A stretch of DNA of 64,000 nt from JBFLYZ01 sp040756415 (GTDB taxonomy: Bacteria > Bacteroidota > Bacteroidia > JADZBD01): positions 1-64,000 of the forward strand of contig JBFLYZ010000002.1 of assembly GCA_040756415.1 (NCBI GenBank), written 5' to 3'. Below the pieces are notes generated by a model. That model was not told the DNA's origin. It searched no databases and saw only the letters and a program-made list of their open reading frames with translations. Each line of letters starts with the position of its first letter. Positions within the stretch are counted from its first letter, which is position 1. Positions 35,883 through 43,584 of the stretch are shown here, piece after piece. A program made the position numbers and the translations under genes.

Positions 35883-37628
35883 ATGAAGGAAGGATTACTG
35901 GTATTGCTTTGCTGTTCCTGCGTTTCGTTCAGCCGGTCGCAGCTCATCTGCTTTACCAATCCTTCGCTCGAGGGCACTTCCGCCCCCGCCCAGTTGCCTC
36001 CCGGCTGGACCACCTGCTTCAGCACCGGAAGCCCGGGCGATACGCAGCCCGGCCAGTGGGGCATCACGCAACCGGCATCGAACGGCAACACTTATGTGAG
36101 CCTGCTTTGCTTCGGTGAAAATCCCGGGGGATACCGCGAAGGATTTCACCAGCAGTTATCCTCGCCCCTGGTGGCCGGACAGAACTATTCTTTTACCGTA
36201 GACCTGGCCCATTCGAATATCTATCAATCCGTGCCGCCCAATGGCTGCTACAGCTCGCTGGCCGTTTACGGAGGAAATTCGCCCTGTGCCGTTACACAGG
36301 TACTGTGGACCTCCGGGCCTTTCCTTCACACGAACTGGCAGCAGTATACCGTTTCCTTTACTCCCACCGGCAACTGGAATTACATCACGTTCGCCCCGTA
36401 CTACATCAATCAATGCGGCACAACCACCAGCGATTACATTAACCTGCTTATCGACAATATTTCCTGCATACAGCCCCAGTCGGGCGCATCGTATACCCCC
36501 GTAACCTGCAACGGCAGTTGTGACGGCACGCTTACCTTCTTTCCCACAACCGGCACTCCGCCCTATACCTACAACTGGGTTCCAGGCAATTTCACCACCC
36601 AGAATGTGAGCAATATCTGCGCGGGCACCTATACCTGCACCGTTACTGACGCCAACGGCAATACCGTTACCGATATCGTAACCGTTCCGCAGCCACCCAT
36701 ACTGAACGGCACAACATCCGGCAATAACCTCAATTGCTTTGGTGCCGGCAACGGCAGCGCCAACATTGTAGCCAGCGGAGGAGTTCCCAGTTACACCTAT
36801 TCATGGAACACGGGAGCCACCACCTCTTTCATCAATAACCTGCAGGCAGGAACCTATACCTGCGTGGTGACCGATGCTAACGGATGCACCATTACCCGTA
36901 CCGTCACCATCACATCGCCTCCTTCCTTTATCGCATCCTCATCGCCCGATACAGGTATTTGTACGGGCAGCGTTACGCTTTTCGTAAGCACTACGCCCGG
37001 AACCTATTCCTATAGCTGGGCCCCGGCATCGGGCAACGGCTCGACCCTAACGGTCAGCCCTACCTCCACTACCACATATACTGTTTATGTCTCCAACATG
37101 TCGTCATGCACGCAAACGGAAACCATTACCGTCAGCGTCAGTCCTGCCCCGCCAGTACCCTCCGTAACCTACCAGAACGGCATACTGACCTGTCTGTCGC
37201 CAGGCTATATGTACCAATGGTTCCTGAACGGCAACCCTATACCGGGCGCCACCCAGCAAACCTATACACCCCTGGTGAACGGGATCTACTACGTAACCAT
37301 TACCGATAGCATGGGCGGGTGCAGCGCCATGTCATTCCCCGGAACGGTGTACGATATTGCCGGCCTCAGCGAACCGGATCACATCTACTACTCTTCCGTC
37401 TACCCCAACCCCGGCAGCGGCATCTTTAACCTCGATTTTTATTGTACAGGCCCGGTACGGATACGGATCGTGAACGTATTGGGAGAGATCGTATATGAAG
37501 AAAAAACGGAAGACAACACAGGTAAGGTGAACAGGAAATTAGACATCAGCGCTAACGCGAAAGGAATCTATTACCTGCAGCTCTTATCGGAAAAAGGAAC
37601 CGCTACCCATAAAATCAAACTGAATTAA
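35883..37628 (+). CDS. Secreted SprB-repeat protein with T9SS type A sorting domain
   Basis: This 581-residue protein has a signal peptide, then a jelly-roll-like carbohydrate-binding-type N-terminal domain (residues about 20-190, LICFTNPSLEGTSAPAQLPP, with a C-terminal DNISC). Two SprB repeats follow (CNGSCDGTLTFFPTTGTPPY, CFGAGNGSANIVASGGVPSY...YTCVVTDANGC), then an Ig-like module and a type A sorting domain (VYPNPGSGIFNLDFY ... KGIYYLQLLS). SprB repeats are characteristic of gliding and adhesion proteins. It starts 13 nt after the previous cargo gene. The N-terminal domain suggests sugar binding, but this is inferred from fold-like sequence only. Confidence 0.83.
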   Translation: MKEGLLVLLCCSCVSFSRSQLICFTNPSLEGTSAPAQLPPGWTTCFSTGSPGDTQPGQWGITQPASNGNTYVSLLCFGENPGGYREGFHQQLSSPLVAGQNYSFTVDLAHSNIYQSVPPNGCYSSLAVYGGNSPCAVTQVLWTSGPFLHTNWQQYTVSFTPTGNWNYITFAPYYINQCGTTTSDYINLLIDNISCIQPQSGASYTPVTCNGSCDGTLTFFPTTGTPPYTYNWVPGNFTTQNVSNICAGTYTCTVTDANGNTVTDIVTVPQPPILNGTTSGNNLNCFGAGNGSANIVASGGVPSYTYSWNTGATTSFINNLQAGTYTCVVTDANGCTITRTVTITSPPSFIASSSPDTGICTGSVTLFVSTTPGTYSYSWAPASGNGSTLTVSPTSTTTYTVYVSNMSSCTQTETITVSVSPAPPVPSVTYQNGILTCLSPGYMYQWFLNGNPIPGATQQTYTPLVNGIYYVTITDSMGGCSAMSFPGTVYDIAGLSEPDHIYYSSVYPNPGSGIFNLDFYCTGPVRIRIVNVLGEIVYEEKTEDNTGKVNRKLDISANAKGIYYLQLLSEKGTATHKIKLN

Positions 37629-37632
37629 TTGC

Positions 37633-40044
37633 ATGGAAAAAATATTCACTTTTATCCTGACCCTGTTTATTCTCTCGATCTCCGCTAACGCGCAACTGCC
37701 GGGCGCCAGCGGCAATGGCAGCGATGCAGGCGGCTCCGAACCACCGGTTCCGCAGGACGGCAGCGGCACCCTGGGCTCAACCTATGTCTTCAATAAATGC
37801 GGACTGAACTACGTTACGGCATCCAACAAGCTGGGGCAGCGATTTGTGGTTTCCTGCTGCCCCTCCACTCCGGGCGTGGCGCAGCCGGCCGCTTTCAATA
37901 TCACCGGCATACCCAGCGGGGCCGTGATAGAAAAGGCTTTTCTCTGGTTCGATATTTCCGGTAACGGCCTTGCGGTGACCTGCACCATTACCAATCCCCT
38001 TAGCAATACATTCAATATTCCCGCTACCCTGATCGGCAGTTGCCAGGATAAATGCTGGAGCTTTCCGGGCACCTACAGCTACCGGGCCGATGTGACCTCG
38101 ACCATTGCTGGCAACGGTAACTACATGATCAGCGGCATTCCCACCAGCCCTAACCAATCGGGTAATGATGTGGACGGTGCCACGCTGATGGTCATTTACA
38201 GCGATGCGAGCGTAAGTTACCGGGGCGATATCGTGATCTTTGACGGGTGCAACGTGGTGAACGGTGGCACAACCACCTCTACGGCCAGCGGCTTCAGCGC
38301 CTGCGGCAATTCCACTACGGCACGGGCCTTTCTCTGCATTGCCGACCTCCAGCAGTTGGGCACCACCATGTCGCTGAACGGGGGGCCTTTCATCACCACA
38401 ACGGAAGACTGGTGGAACTTCGTGGAGGTGAACACCACCGTTGCATCGGGTCAGAACACTTCGAGCTTCAGCGTTAACGGACCCAGCGATTGTTATAACC
38501 TGATGATGGTAGGCTTGTATTATCAGACCACCAGTTGCCAGAACTGCGGCTGCCTGACCCCTTATCCGCTGACCACCAGCACCACTTCTACCAATGCCAC
38601 CTGCGGGCTGGCAAACGGCACGGGAACAACTTCGGCCAGTGGCGGGGTAACACCCTACAACTATAACTGGAGCAATGGGGCAACCACGGCCACCGTTACC
38701 GGCCTCGCGCCAGGAACCTATATCGTTACCATTACCGATTCCACCGGCTGCGGGCAGGGCAGCGACACCATTGTGATCAGCAACGTAGGGGGAGTGCAGG
38801 CTATCTGCACCAATGTAAACGTACAGTGCTTCGGCACCAGCACCGGATCGGCCACCGCCAATACGCTCAGCGGCCAGTCGCCTTTCACGTATTTGTGGAG
38901 CAACTCGCAAACCACGCAAACAGCCACCGGGCTGGCAGCGGGATCATATACCGTAATAGTAACCGATGCGCAGGGCTGCATGGATACCGCGGTGGTGACC
39001 ATCACACAACCCACGGCCATGGGCGGCACCATCACCGGACAGAACGCCACCTGCTTTGGGGCCAGCAACGGACAGGCTACGGTAAACGTGATCGGGGGTA
39101 CAGCCCCTTATTCTTACTCGTGGGTGCCTTCATCACAAACCGGACAAACCGGCACGGGCCTGGCGGCAGGCACCTATACGGTAGTGGTTACTGATGCCAA
39201 CGGGTGTACGATCACGCCCACGGTAGTGATCGGCCAGCCGGCCGCGGTGCAAAACAGTTTCCCGAACGTGGTGAACGTGTTGTGTAACGGAGGCAGCAAC
39301 GGCAGCGCTACGGCACAGGGATCGGGAGGCACAGGACCCTATACCTACGTGTGGAACACTTCTCCTCCGCAGAGCGGAGCTACGGCCACGGGATTGTCCG
39401 CTGGAAATTATGTGGTAACGGTAACAGACGCCAACAACTGCATCACCTTCGATACGGTAAGCATCACCCAACCCCCTCCTCCGCAGGATACCCTGCAGAT
39501 CACCTCGCGTTTCTGTGAAGGCGATTCGGCTGCCGTACTGCATGCGCCCTGGGCGCCCGGATTCACCAATTACCAGTGGTATTTCGATACCCTGGCCATA
39601 GCGGGGGCAAACAGCGATTCGCTGCAGATCATTCCCAGCCAGATCGGCTTTTACTCGGTCACCTGGATGTATAACGGCTGCATCCACTTCACCAGCATAC
39701 TGGTGGTGAGCACACCCACGCCCTATTTTCTACCGGATAAAACGGCCAATATCTTTACGCCCAATGCTGACGGCAAGAACGATATCTTTTATCCGTACAC
39801 GGATGCCTTTTACACCAGCAGTGATATCGAGTATTATGCAAAAGAGTTTTCCATTAAGGTGTACGACCGCTGGGGCAAGCTGGTATACGAAAGCAACGAT
39901 TACAAACCGCAGTGGGACGGCAAATACGATGGAGGCAAGGATGCAGCCGAAGGAACCTATTACTGGATAGCGAGCTATGTATCGCGCTGTGAGCCGAACA
40001 AGGCCCCGGTGATACAGACAGGCTTTGTGCATCTGATGCGTTAA
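37633..40044 (+). CDS. Secreted SprB-repeat protein with T9SS type B sorting domain
   Basis: This 803-residue protein has a signal peptide and an N-terminal domain of about 290 residues (YRADVTSTIAGNGNYMISGI, GATLMVIYSDASVSYRGDI, LYYQTTSCQNC) shared with the next gene. Five SprB repeats follow, each with C.GxxNGxAT, GGTxPYxYxW and GTYTVxVTDxxGC. A final type B sorting domain (NIFTPNADGKNDIFYP ... VYDRWGKLVYES ... QWDGKYDGGKDAAEGTYYW) directs export. Type B cargo usually needs a PorP/SprF partner; the only one here is at 26725. It begins 4 nt after the preceding stop. It is probably a surface adhesin. Confidence 0.86.
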   Translation: MEKIFTFILTLFILSISANAQLPGASGNGSDAGGSEPPVPQDGSGTLGSTYVFNKCGLNYVTASNKLGQRFVVSCCPSTPGVAQPAAFNITGIPSGAVIEKAFLWFDISGNGLAVTCTITNPLSNTFNIPATLIGSCQDKCWSFPGTYSYRADVTSTIAGNGNYMISGIPTSPNQSGNDVDGATLMVIYSDASVSYRGDIVIFDGCNVVNGGTTTSTASGFSACGNSTTARAFLCIADLQQLGTTMSLNGGPFITTTEDWWNFVEVNTTVASGQNTSSFSVNGPSDCYNLMMVGLYYQTTSCQNCGCLTPYPLTTSTTSTNATCGLANGTGTTSASGGVTPYNYNWSNGATTATVTGLAPGTYIVTITDSTGCGQGSDTIVISNVGGVQAICTNVNVQCFGTSTGSATANTLSGQSPFTYLWSNSQTTQTATGLAAGSYTVIVTDAQGCMDTAVVTITQPTAMGGTITGQNATCFGASNGQATVNVIGGTAPYSYSWVPSSQTGQTGTGLAAGTYTVVVTDANGCTITPTVVIGQPAAVQNSFPNVVNVLCNGGSNGSATAQGSGGTGPYTYVWNTSPPQSGATATGLSAGNYVVTVTDANNCITFDTVSITQPPPPQDTLQITSRFCEGDSAAVLHAPWAPGFTNYQWYFDTLAIAGANSDSLQIIPSQIGFYSVTWMYNGCIHFTSILVVSTPTPYFLPDKTANIFTPNADGKNDIFYPYTDAFYTSSDIEYYAKEFSIKVYDRWGKLVYESNDYKPQWDGKYDGGKDAAEGTYYWIASYVSRCEPNKAPVIQTGFVHLMR

Positions 40045-40064
40045 CCGGGAGCAATTACAACCGA

Positions 40065-41795
40065 ATGAAAAAAGCACTCTTTATCCTCATCGCCTGTATG
40101 GCCAGCCCGTATCTGTTCGGGCAGACCGGCACCTGCATCAATTGCCCTCTTTCCAACCCGAAGGCCGTACATCCTCTTGACGGCACCGGCAGCCTGGGTA
40201 TGACCTATCAGAAAGATACCTGCGGGCTGAACTTTGTTCAGGCCTCCGTGCTTACTGAAACGCGCAGCGCGCAGGCGGGCTTCAACACCAACGGAACGGG
40301 TTTCCCCACCACCTGCTCCATCAGCGGCTTACCGGGCGGCTGCGCCCAGATCATACGGGCCTATGTCTATTATATCGCGTCCTATCAATCGCTTACCGTG
40401 CCAACCACCACCGTTTCCATCACCAACCCGGCCAGCACGAACAATGTCTTTAACGCCACCCTCATCGGTACCGGCCCCAGCAAATGCTGGGGTGAAACGG
40501 GCACTGCGGTTTACCGGGCTGACGTAACGGGCAATATTTCAGGCAACGGTAATTACACCATCGACCTGAACGGCTTCCAGAACAAGAACTGGGAGGTTGA
40601 CGGGGTGACCCTGTTCATCATTTACCGCGATCCCCTGGCCACTTACCAGGGTTCGCTCATCCTCTGGGACGGAGACATAACCGCGGTAACCGTTCAATCC
40701 ACGCAAAGCATAAGCGGCTTTACGGCCTGCGCTGCGTCCATGCCCAACACGGCTGTGGCTTTTCTGCTGGCATCCGACCGGCAGGCTAATGTCAACAACA
40801 ATCAGCACCAGTCTACCCTGAACGGCAACGTGTATACCTTCTCGAACGATTTCTGGTGCTGGGACCAGGCCACCACCACCGTTACCAGCGGGCAGACCAC
40901 GGCCAATTACGCCTTTGATGGCGTGGGTGGCGACTGCTATACCTGGGCGCTCATGGGTCTGTACTACCAGACGAACACTTGCGTGACCTGCACCCCTGTA
41001 CCCCCTTCCACGCTTAACGTGAACAGCGCCTCCACATCCGCTTCCTGTAACCAGAGCAACGGCACTGCCACTGCCAGCGTCAGCGGAGGAGTGCCGCCCT
41101 ATGCCTACAACTGGAACACTTCGCCACCGCAAAATACCCAAACGGCCACCGGACTGGCTCCCGGCACCTATGTGGTGAACGTGGTGGATGCTACAGGCTG
41201 CTCGATGGGGAACGATACCGTGGTGGTCACCCAGCTTCCCGTAGCCGATACCCTGGTGATGACTGCCGAGTACTGCGAGGGAGATACCGCGGCAATACTG
41301 TACGCTCCTCAGGGGTTTTCGGCCTATCAATGGTTTTACGATACCACGCTGATCGCTGGCGCTACAGGCGATTCCATCCTGGTCAATCCCGCCCAGATAG
41401 GCAATTATAACGTGAACTGGCTGTACAATGGATGCGTGAGGCATACCTCGGTATATGTGCAGGCCGTACCTTCGCCCTTTTTCCTGCCCGATAGCACCGC
41501 CAATGTATTTACGCCTAACGGAGACGGGAAAAACGATGTGTTCTATCCCTATGTAAGCAGGATCTATAACAACGCCACGATCGACTACTACGCCAGGGAT
41601 TTTTCCATCCGGATCTATAACCGGTGGGGCAACCTGATCTACGAGGGCAGCACCTACCTGCCGCAATGGGATGGCCGCAGCAACGGCAGGGAGATGCCCG
41701 ATGGGGTCTACTTCTGGGTATGCTCCTATGTGTCGCGCTGCGCTCCCGACAAGGCCCCCGTCACTTCCACGGGCTTTGTTCACCTGATGCGGTAA
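40065..41795 (+). CDS. Paralogue of the preceding protein, one SprB repeat, T9SS type B sorting domain
   Basis: This 576-residue protein shares the N-terminal domain (YRADVTGNISGNGNYTI, GVTLFIIYRDPLATYQGSL, LYYQTNTCVTC) and the type B sorting domain (NVFTPNGDGKNDVFYP ... IYNRWGNLIYEG ... QWDGRSNGREMPDGVYFW) with the gene before it. It keeps a single SprB repeat (CNQSNGTATASVSGGVPPY) where that gene has five. The pair therefore arose by tandem duplication with loss or gain of repeats. A glycine-free linker domain (YCEGDTAAILYAP) precedes the sorting domain in both. Presumably a surface adhesin; no ligand is evident. Confidence 0.86.
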   Translation: MKKALFILIACMASPYLFGQTGTCINCPLSNPKAVHPLDGTGSLGMTYQKDTCGLNFVQASVLTETRSAQAGFNTNGTGFPTTCSISGLPGGCAQIIRAYVYYIASYQSLTVPTTTVSITNPASTNNVFNATLIGTGPSKCWGETGTAVYRADVTGNISGNGNYTIDLNGFQNKNWEVDGVTLFIIYRDPLATYQGSLILWDGDITAVTVQSTQSISGFTACAASMPNTAVAFLLASDRQANVNNNQHQSTLNGNVYTFSNDFWCWDQATTTVTSGQTTANYAFDGVGGDCYTWALMGLYYQTNTCVTCTPVPPSTLNVNSASTSASCNQSNGTATASVSGGVPPYAYNWNTSPPQNTQTATGLAPGTYVVNVVDATGCSMGNDTVVVTQLPVADTLVMTAEYCEGDTAAILYAPQGFSAYQWFYDTTLIAGATGDSILVNPAQIGNYNVNWLYNGCVRHTSVYVQAVPSPFFLPDSTANVFTPNGDGKNDVFYPYVSRIYNNATIDYYARDFSIRIYNRWGNLIYEGSTYLPQWDGRSNGREMPDGVYFWVCSYVSRCAPDKAPVTSTGFVHLMR

Positions 41796-41895
41796 GGTTT
41801 TTCCCATACCGGGATTTGATGCCGTAGCCGGGAAGCGGAAAGCAGAGCGACAGCCTGAGGGTGCGCCCTATCAAATCGCTGAAAATCATCAGAAT

Positions 41896-41927
41896 TTTGC
41901 TAATTTTACTGCTTTTAGAAAAGTTTG
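41896..41927 (+). promoter_or_regulatory. Bacteroidota-type promoter for the porG-uppS-bamA operon
   Basis: TTTG (41896-41899) and AAAGTTTG (41920-41927) are 20 nt apart, one base off the -7 consensus. The ATG at 41969 follows. The preceding 100 nt hold GC-rich repeats and imperfect hairpins without T tracts, so no clear terminator of the cargo operon is seen. Confidence 0.5.
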
Positions 41928-41968
41928 CAATAAAAAGCATAAAACTTGCGTTAATAGCTTAAACAGAG

Positions 41969-42805
41969 ATGATCATGCGGCCTTTGTTTTATTGCCTCTT
42001 TTTGTTCACAGGCGCTGTACCTGCCTTTGCCGGGCAGAGCACGAGCAATTCTGAGTTCGGCATATTCCTGGGCGGAAGCTATTACCTGGGCGAGCTCAAC
42101 CCGAACGGGCATTTCAACAGCTTTACCCAGCCGGCAGGCGGAGTGATTTACCGCTATAATTTCAATCCGCGCTTTTCGGTCAAGGGCAACCTGCTTTTCG
42201 GCAATATCATGGGCGATGACGCCCGGTCGGATGTGCCCTCGCAGATCACGCGGAACTATGCTTTTAAATCGCCCATCAACGAGCTGGCCGCGGAGGTAGA
42301 GTTCAATTTCCTGCCTTTTACCACGGGCGACCCCAAGACGCCTTTTACGCCTTATGTTTTCGGTGGCTTGGCCGTATACAAGTTCAATCCGCAGGGACAG
42401 ATCGGCAATAACTGGTACGCGCTGCAGCCCCTGGGCACCGAAGGGCAGGGCACACCGCTGAGCAGCGATAAAAAATACAAGCTCATACAGATGAGTCTTC
42501 CTTTCGGGGTGGGACTGAAGTTCAATATTGCCCAGCGCGTAGGCGTTTCGCTCGAATGGGGCTTTCGTAAAACATTTACGGATTACCTGGATGATGTAAG
42601 CAAATCATACGTAGACCCTAACCAACTGGCGGGGTACAACGGGCCTACAGCCGCTTATTTTGCCGATACCAGCGTAAACACCGTTCCCGGGTCGAACGTA
42701 GGCAAACAGCGGGGCGATTCCAGCACCAAGGATTGGTATTCTTTTGCCGGCATCATGCTTACGTTCAAGCTAAAGGGCAGGGTAGGCCAATGCTACAGCT
42801 ATTAA
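41969..42805 (+). CDS. porG: PorG-like outer-membrane beta-barrel (DUF6089)
   Basis: This 278-residue protein has a signal peptide (PLFYCLFLFTGAVPAFAG) and an eight-stranded porin-like barrel pattern. The conserved motifs FGIFLGGSYYLGELNP, YVFGGLAVYKFNP and VGVSLEWGFRKTFTDYLDD are of the DUF6089 family. The P. gingivalis member PorG is an outer-membrane subunit of the T9SS PorK/N ring, and its gene neighbours are uppS, omp85 and ompH, exactly as here. The position therefore supports the T9SS role. An alternative ATG is two codons downstream. It is 28 nt before uppS. Confidence 0.82.
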   Translation: MIMRPLFYCLFLFTGAVPAFAGQSTSNSEFGIFLGGSYYLGELNPNGHFNSFTQPAGGVIYRYNFNPRFSVKGNLLFGNIMGDDARSDVPSQITRNYAFKSPINELAAEVEFNFLPFTTGDPKTPFTPYVFGGLAVYKFNPQGQIGNNWYALQPLGTEGQGTPLSSDKKYKLIQMSLPFGVGLKFNIAQRVGVSLEWGFRKTFTDYLDDVSKSYVDPNQLAGYNGPTAAYFADTSVNTVPGSNVGKQRGDSSTKDWYSFAGIMLTFKLKGRVGQCYSY

Positions 42806-42833
42806 GTTTTTCCCAGCGCCCTTTTACACACGG

Positions 42834-43577
42834 ATGAATTTCAAGAAACAGATAGATACAGCTAAACTGCCCCGTCATATCGCCATCATTATGGATGGGA
42901 ACGGGCGCTGGGCCAAACAGAAAGGCAAGCTGCGCGTATACGGGCACCAGAGCGGGGTAAAGGCCGTTAAGGATACTGTTGAAGGCGCGGCCGAGATCGG
43001 TATCGAATACCTTACCCTGTATGCTTTTTCTACCGAGAACTGGAGCCGGCCCAAGGAAGAAGTGGATGCGCTCATGTCGCTGCTGGTCTCCACCATCAAC
43101 AGCGAGACCAAGACCCTTAACGATAACAATATCCGCCTCCAGGCCATTGGCAACCTGGGCTCGCTGCCGGCCGGGTGCAGGAAAGAGCTGAAGGAGGCCA
43201 TAGAAAAGACCAGCCACAATACGCGCATGACACTGGTGCTGGCCCTCAGCTACAGCTCCAAGTGGGAGATCGTTAACGCGATGAAAAAGATCGCGGAAAA
43301 AGTGCAGAAAAAGAAACTGCAGCCCGAAGACATAACCGAAGATACCGTAGAGGCCGAGCTGTGTACTGCCGGCATGCCGCATCCCGAACTGATGATACGC
43401 ACCAGCGGTGAGCACCGCATCAGCAACTACCTGCTCTGGCAACTGGCCTATGCCGAACTTTACTTTACTGAAAAACTGTGGCCCGACTTCAGAAAAGAAG
43501 ACCTGTACGCGGCCATTGTAGACTACCAGAAGCGCGAACGCAGGTTCGGCAAAATAAGTGAACAACTGCTTGCATAA
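42834..43577 (+). CDS. uppS: Undecaprenyl diphosphate synthase
   Basis: This 247-residue cis-prenyltransferase makes the C55 lipid carrier for peptidoglycan and LPS. The motif HIAIIMDGNGRWAK (catalytic Asp, residues 21-26 DGNGRW) and the downstream LMIRTSGEHRISNYLLWQ with two conserved Arg, and the acidic PDFRKEDLY element, are present. The length is typical. Co-location with bamA is conserved across many bacteria. Confidence 0.96.
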   Translation: MNFKKQIDTAKLPRHIAIIMDGNGRWAKQKGKLRVYGHQSGVKAVKDTVEGAAEIGIEYLTLYAFSTENWSRPKEEVDALMSLLVSTINSETKTLNDNNIRLQAIGNLGSLPAGCRKELKEAIEKTSHNTRMTLVLALSYSSKWEIVNAMKKIAEKVQKKKLQPEDITEDTVEAELCTAGMPHPELMIRTSGEHRISNYLLWQLAYAELYFTEKLWPDFRKEDLYAAIVDYQKRERRFGKISEQLLA

Positions 43578-43584
43578 TCCATAT

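Noticed and set aside
38580..39480. Regular spaced repeats that could suggest a CRISPR array
   Set aside because: They are degenerate protein-coding SprB repeats of about 80-90 codons, in frame, with no short identical direct repeats or unique spacers.
40539..41807. Minus-strand frame of about 420 codons opposite the SprB-repeat paralogue
   Set aside because: Same situation: no motif, and the plus-strand gene has signal peptide, repeats and type B domain.
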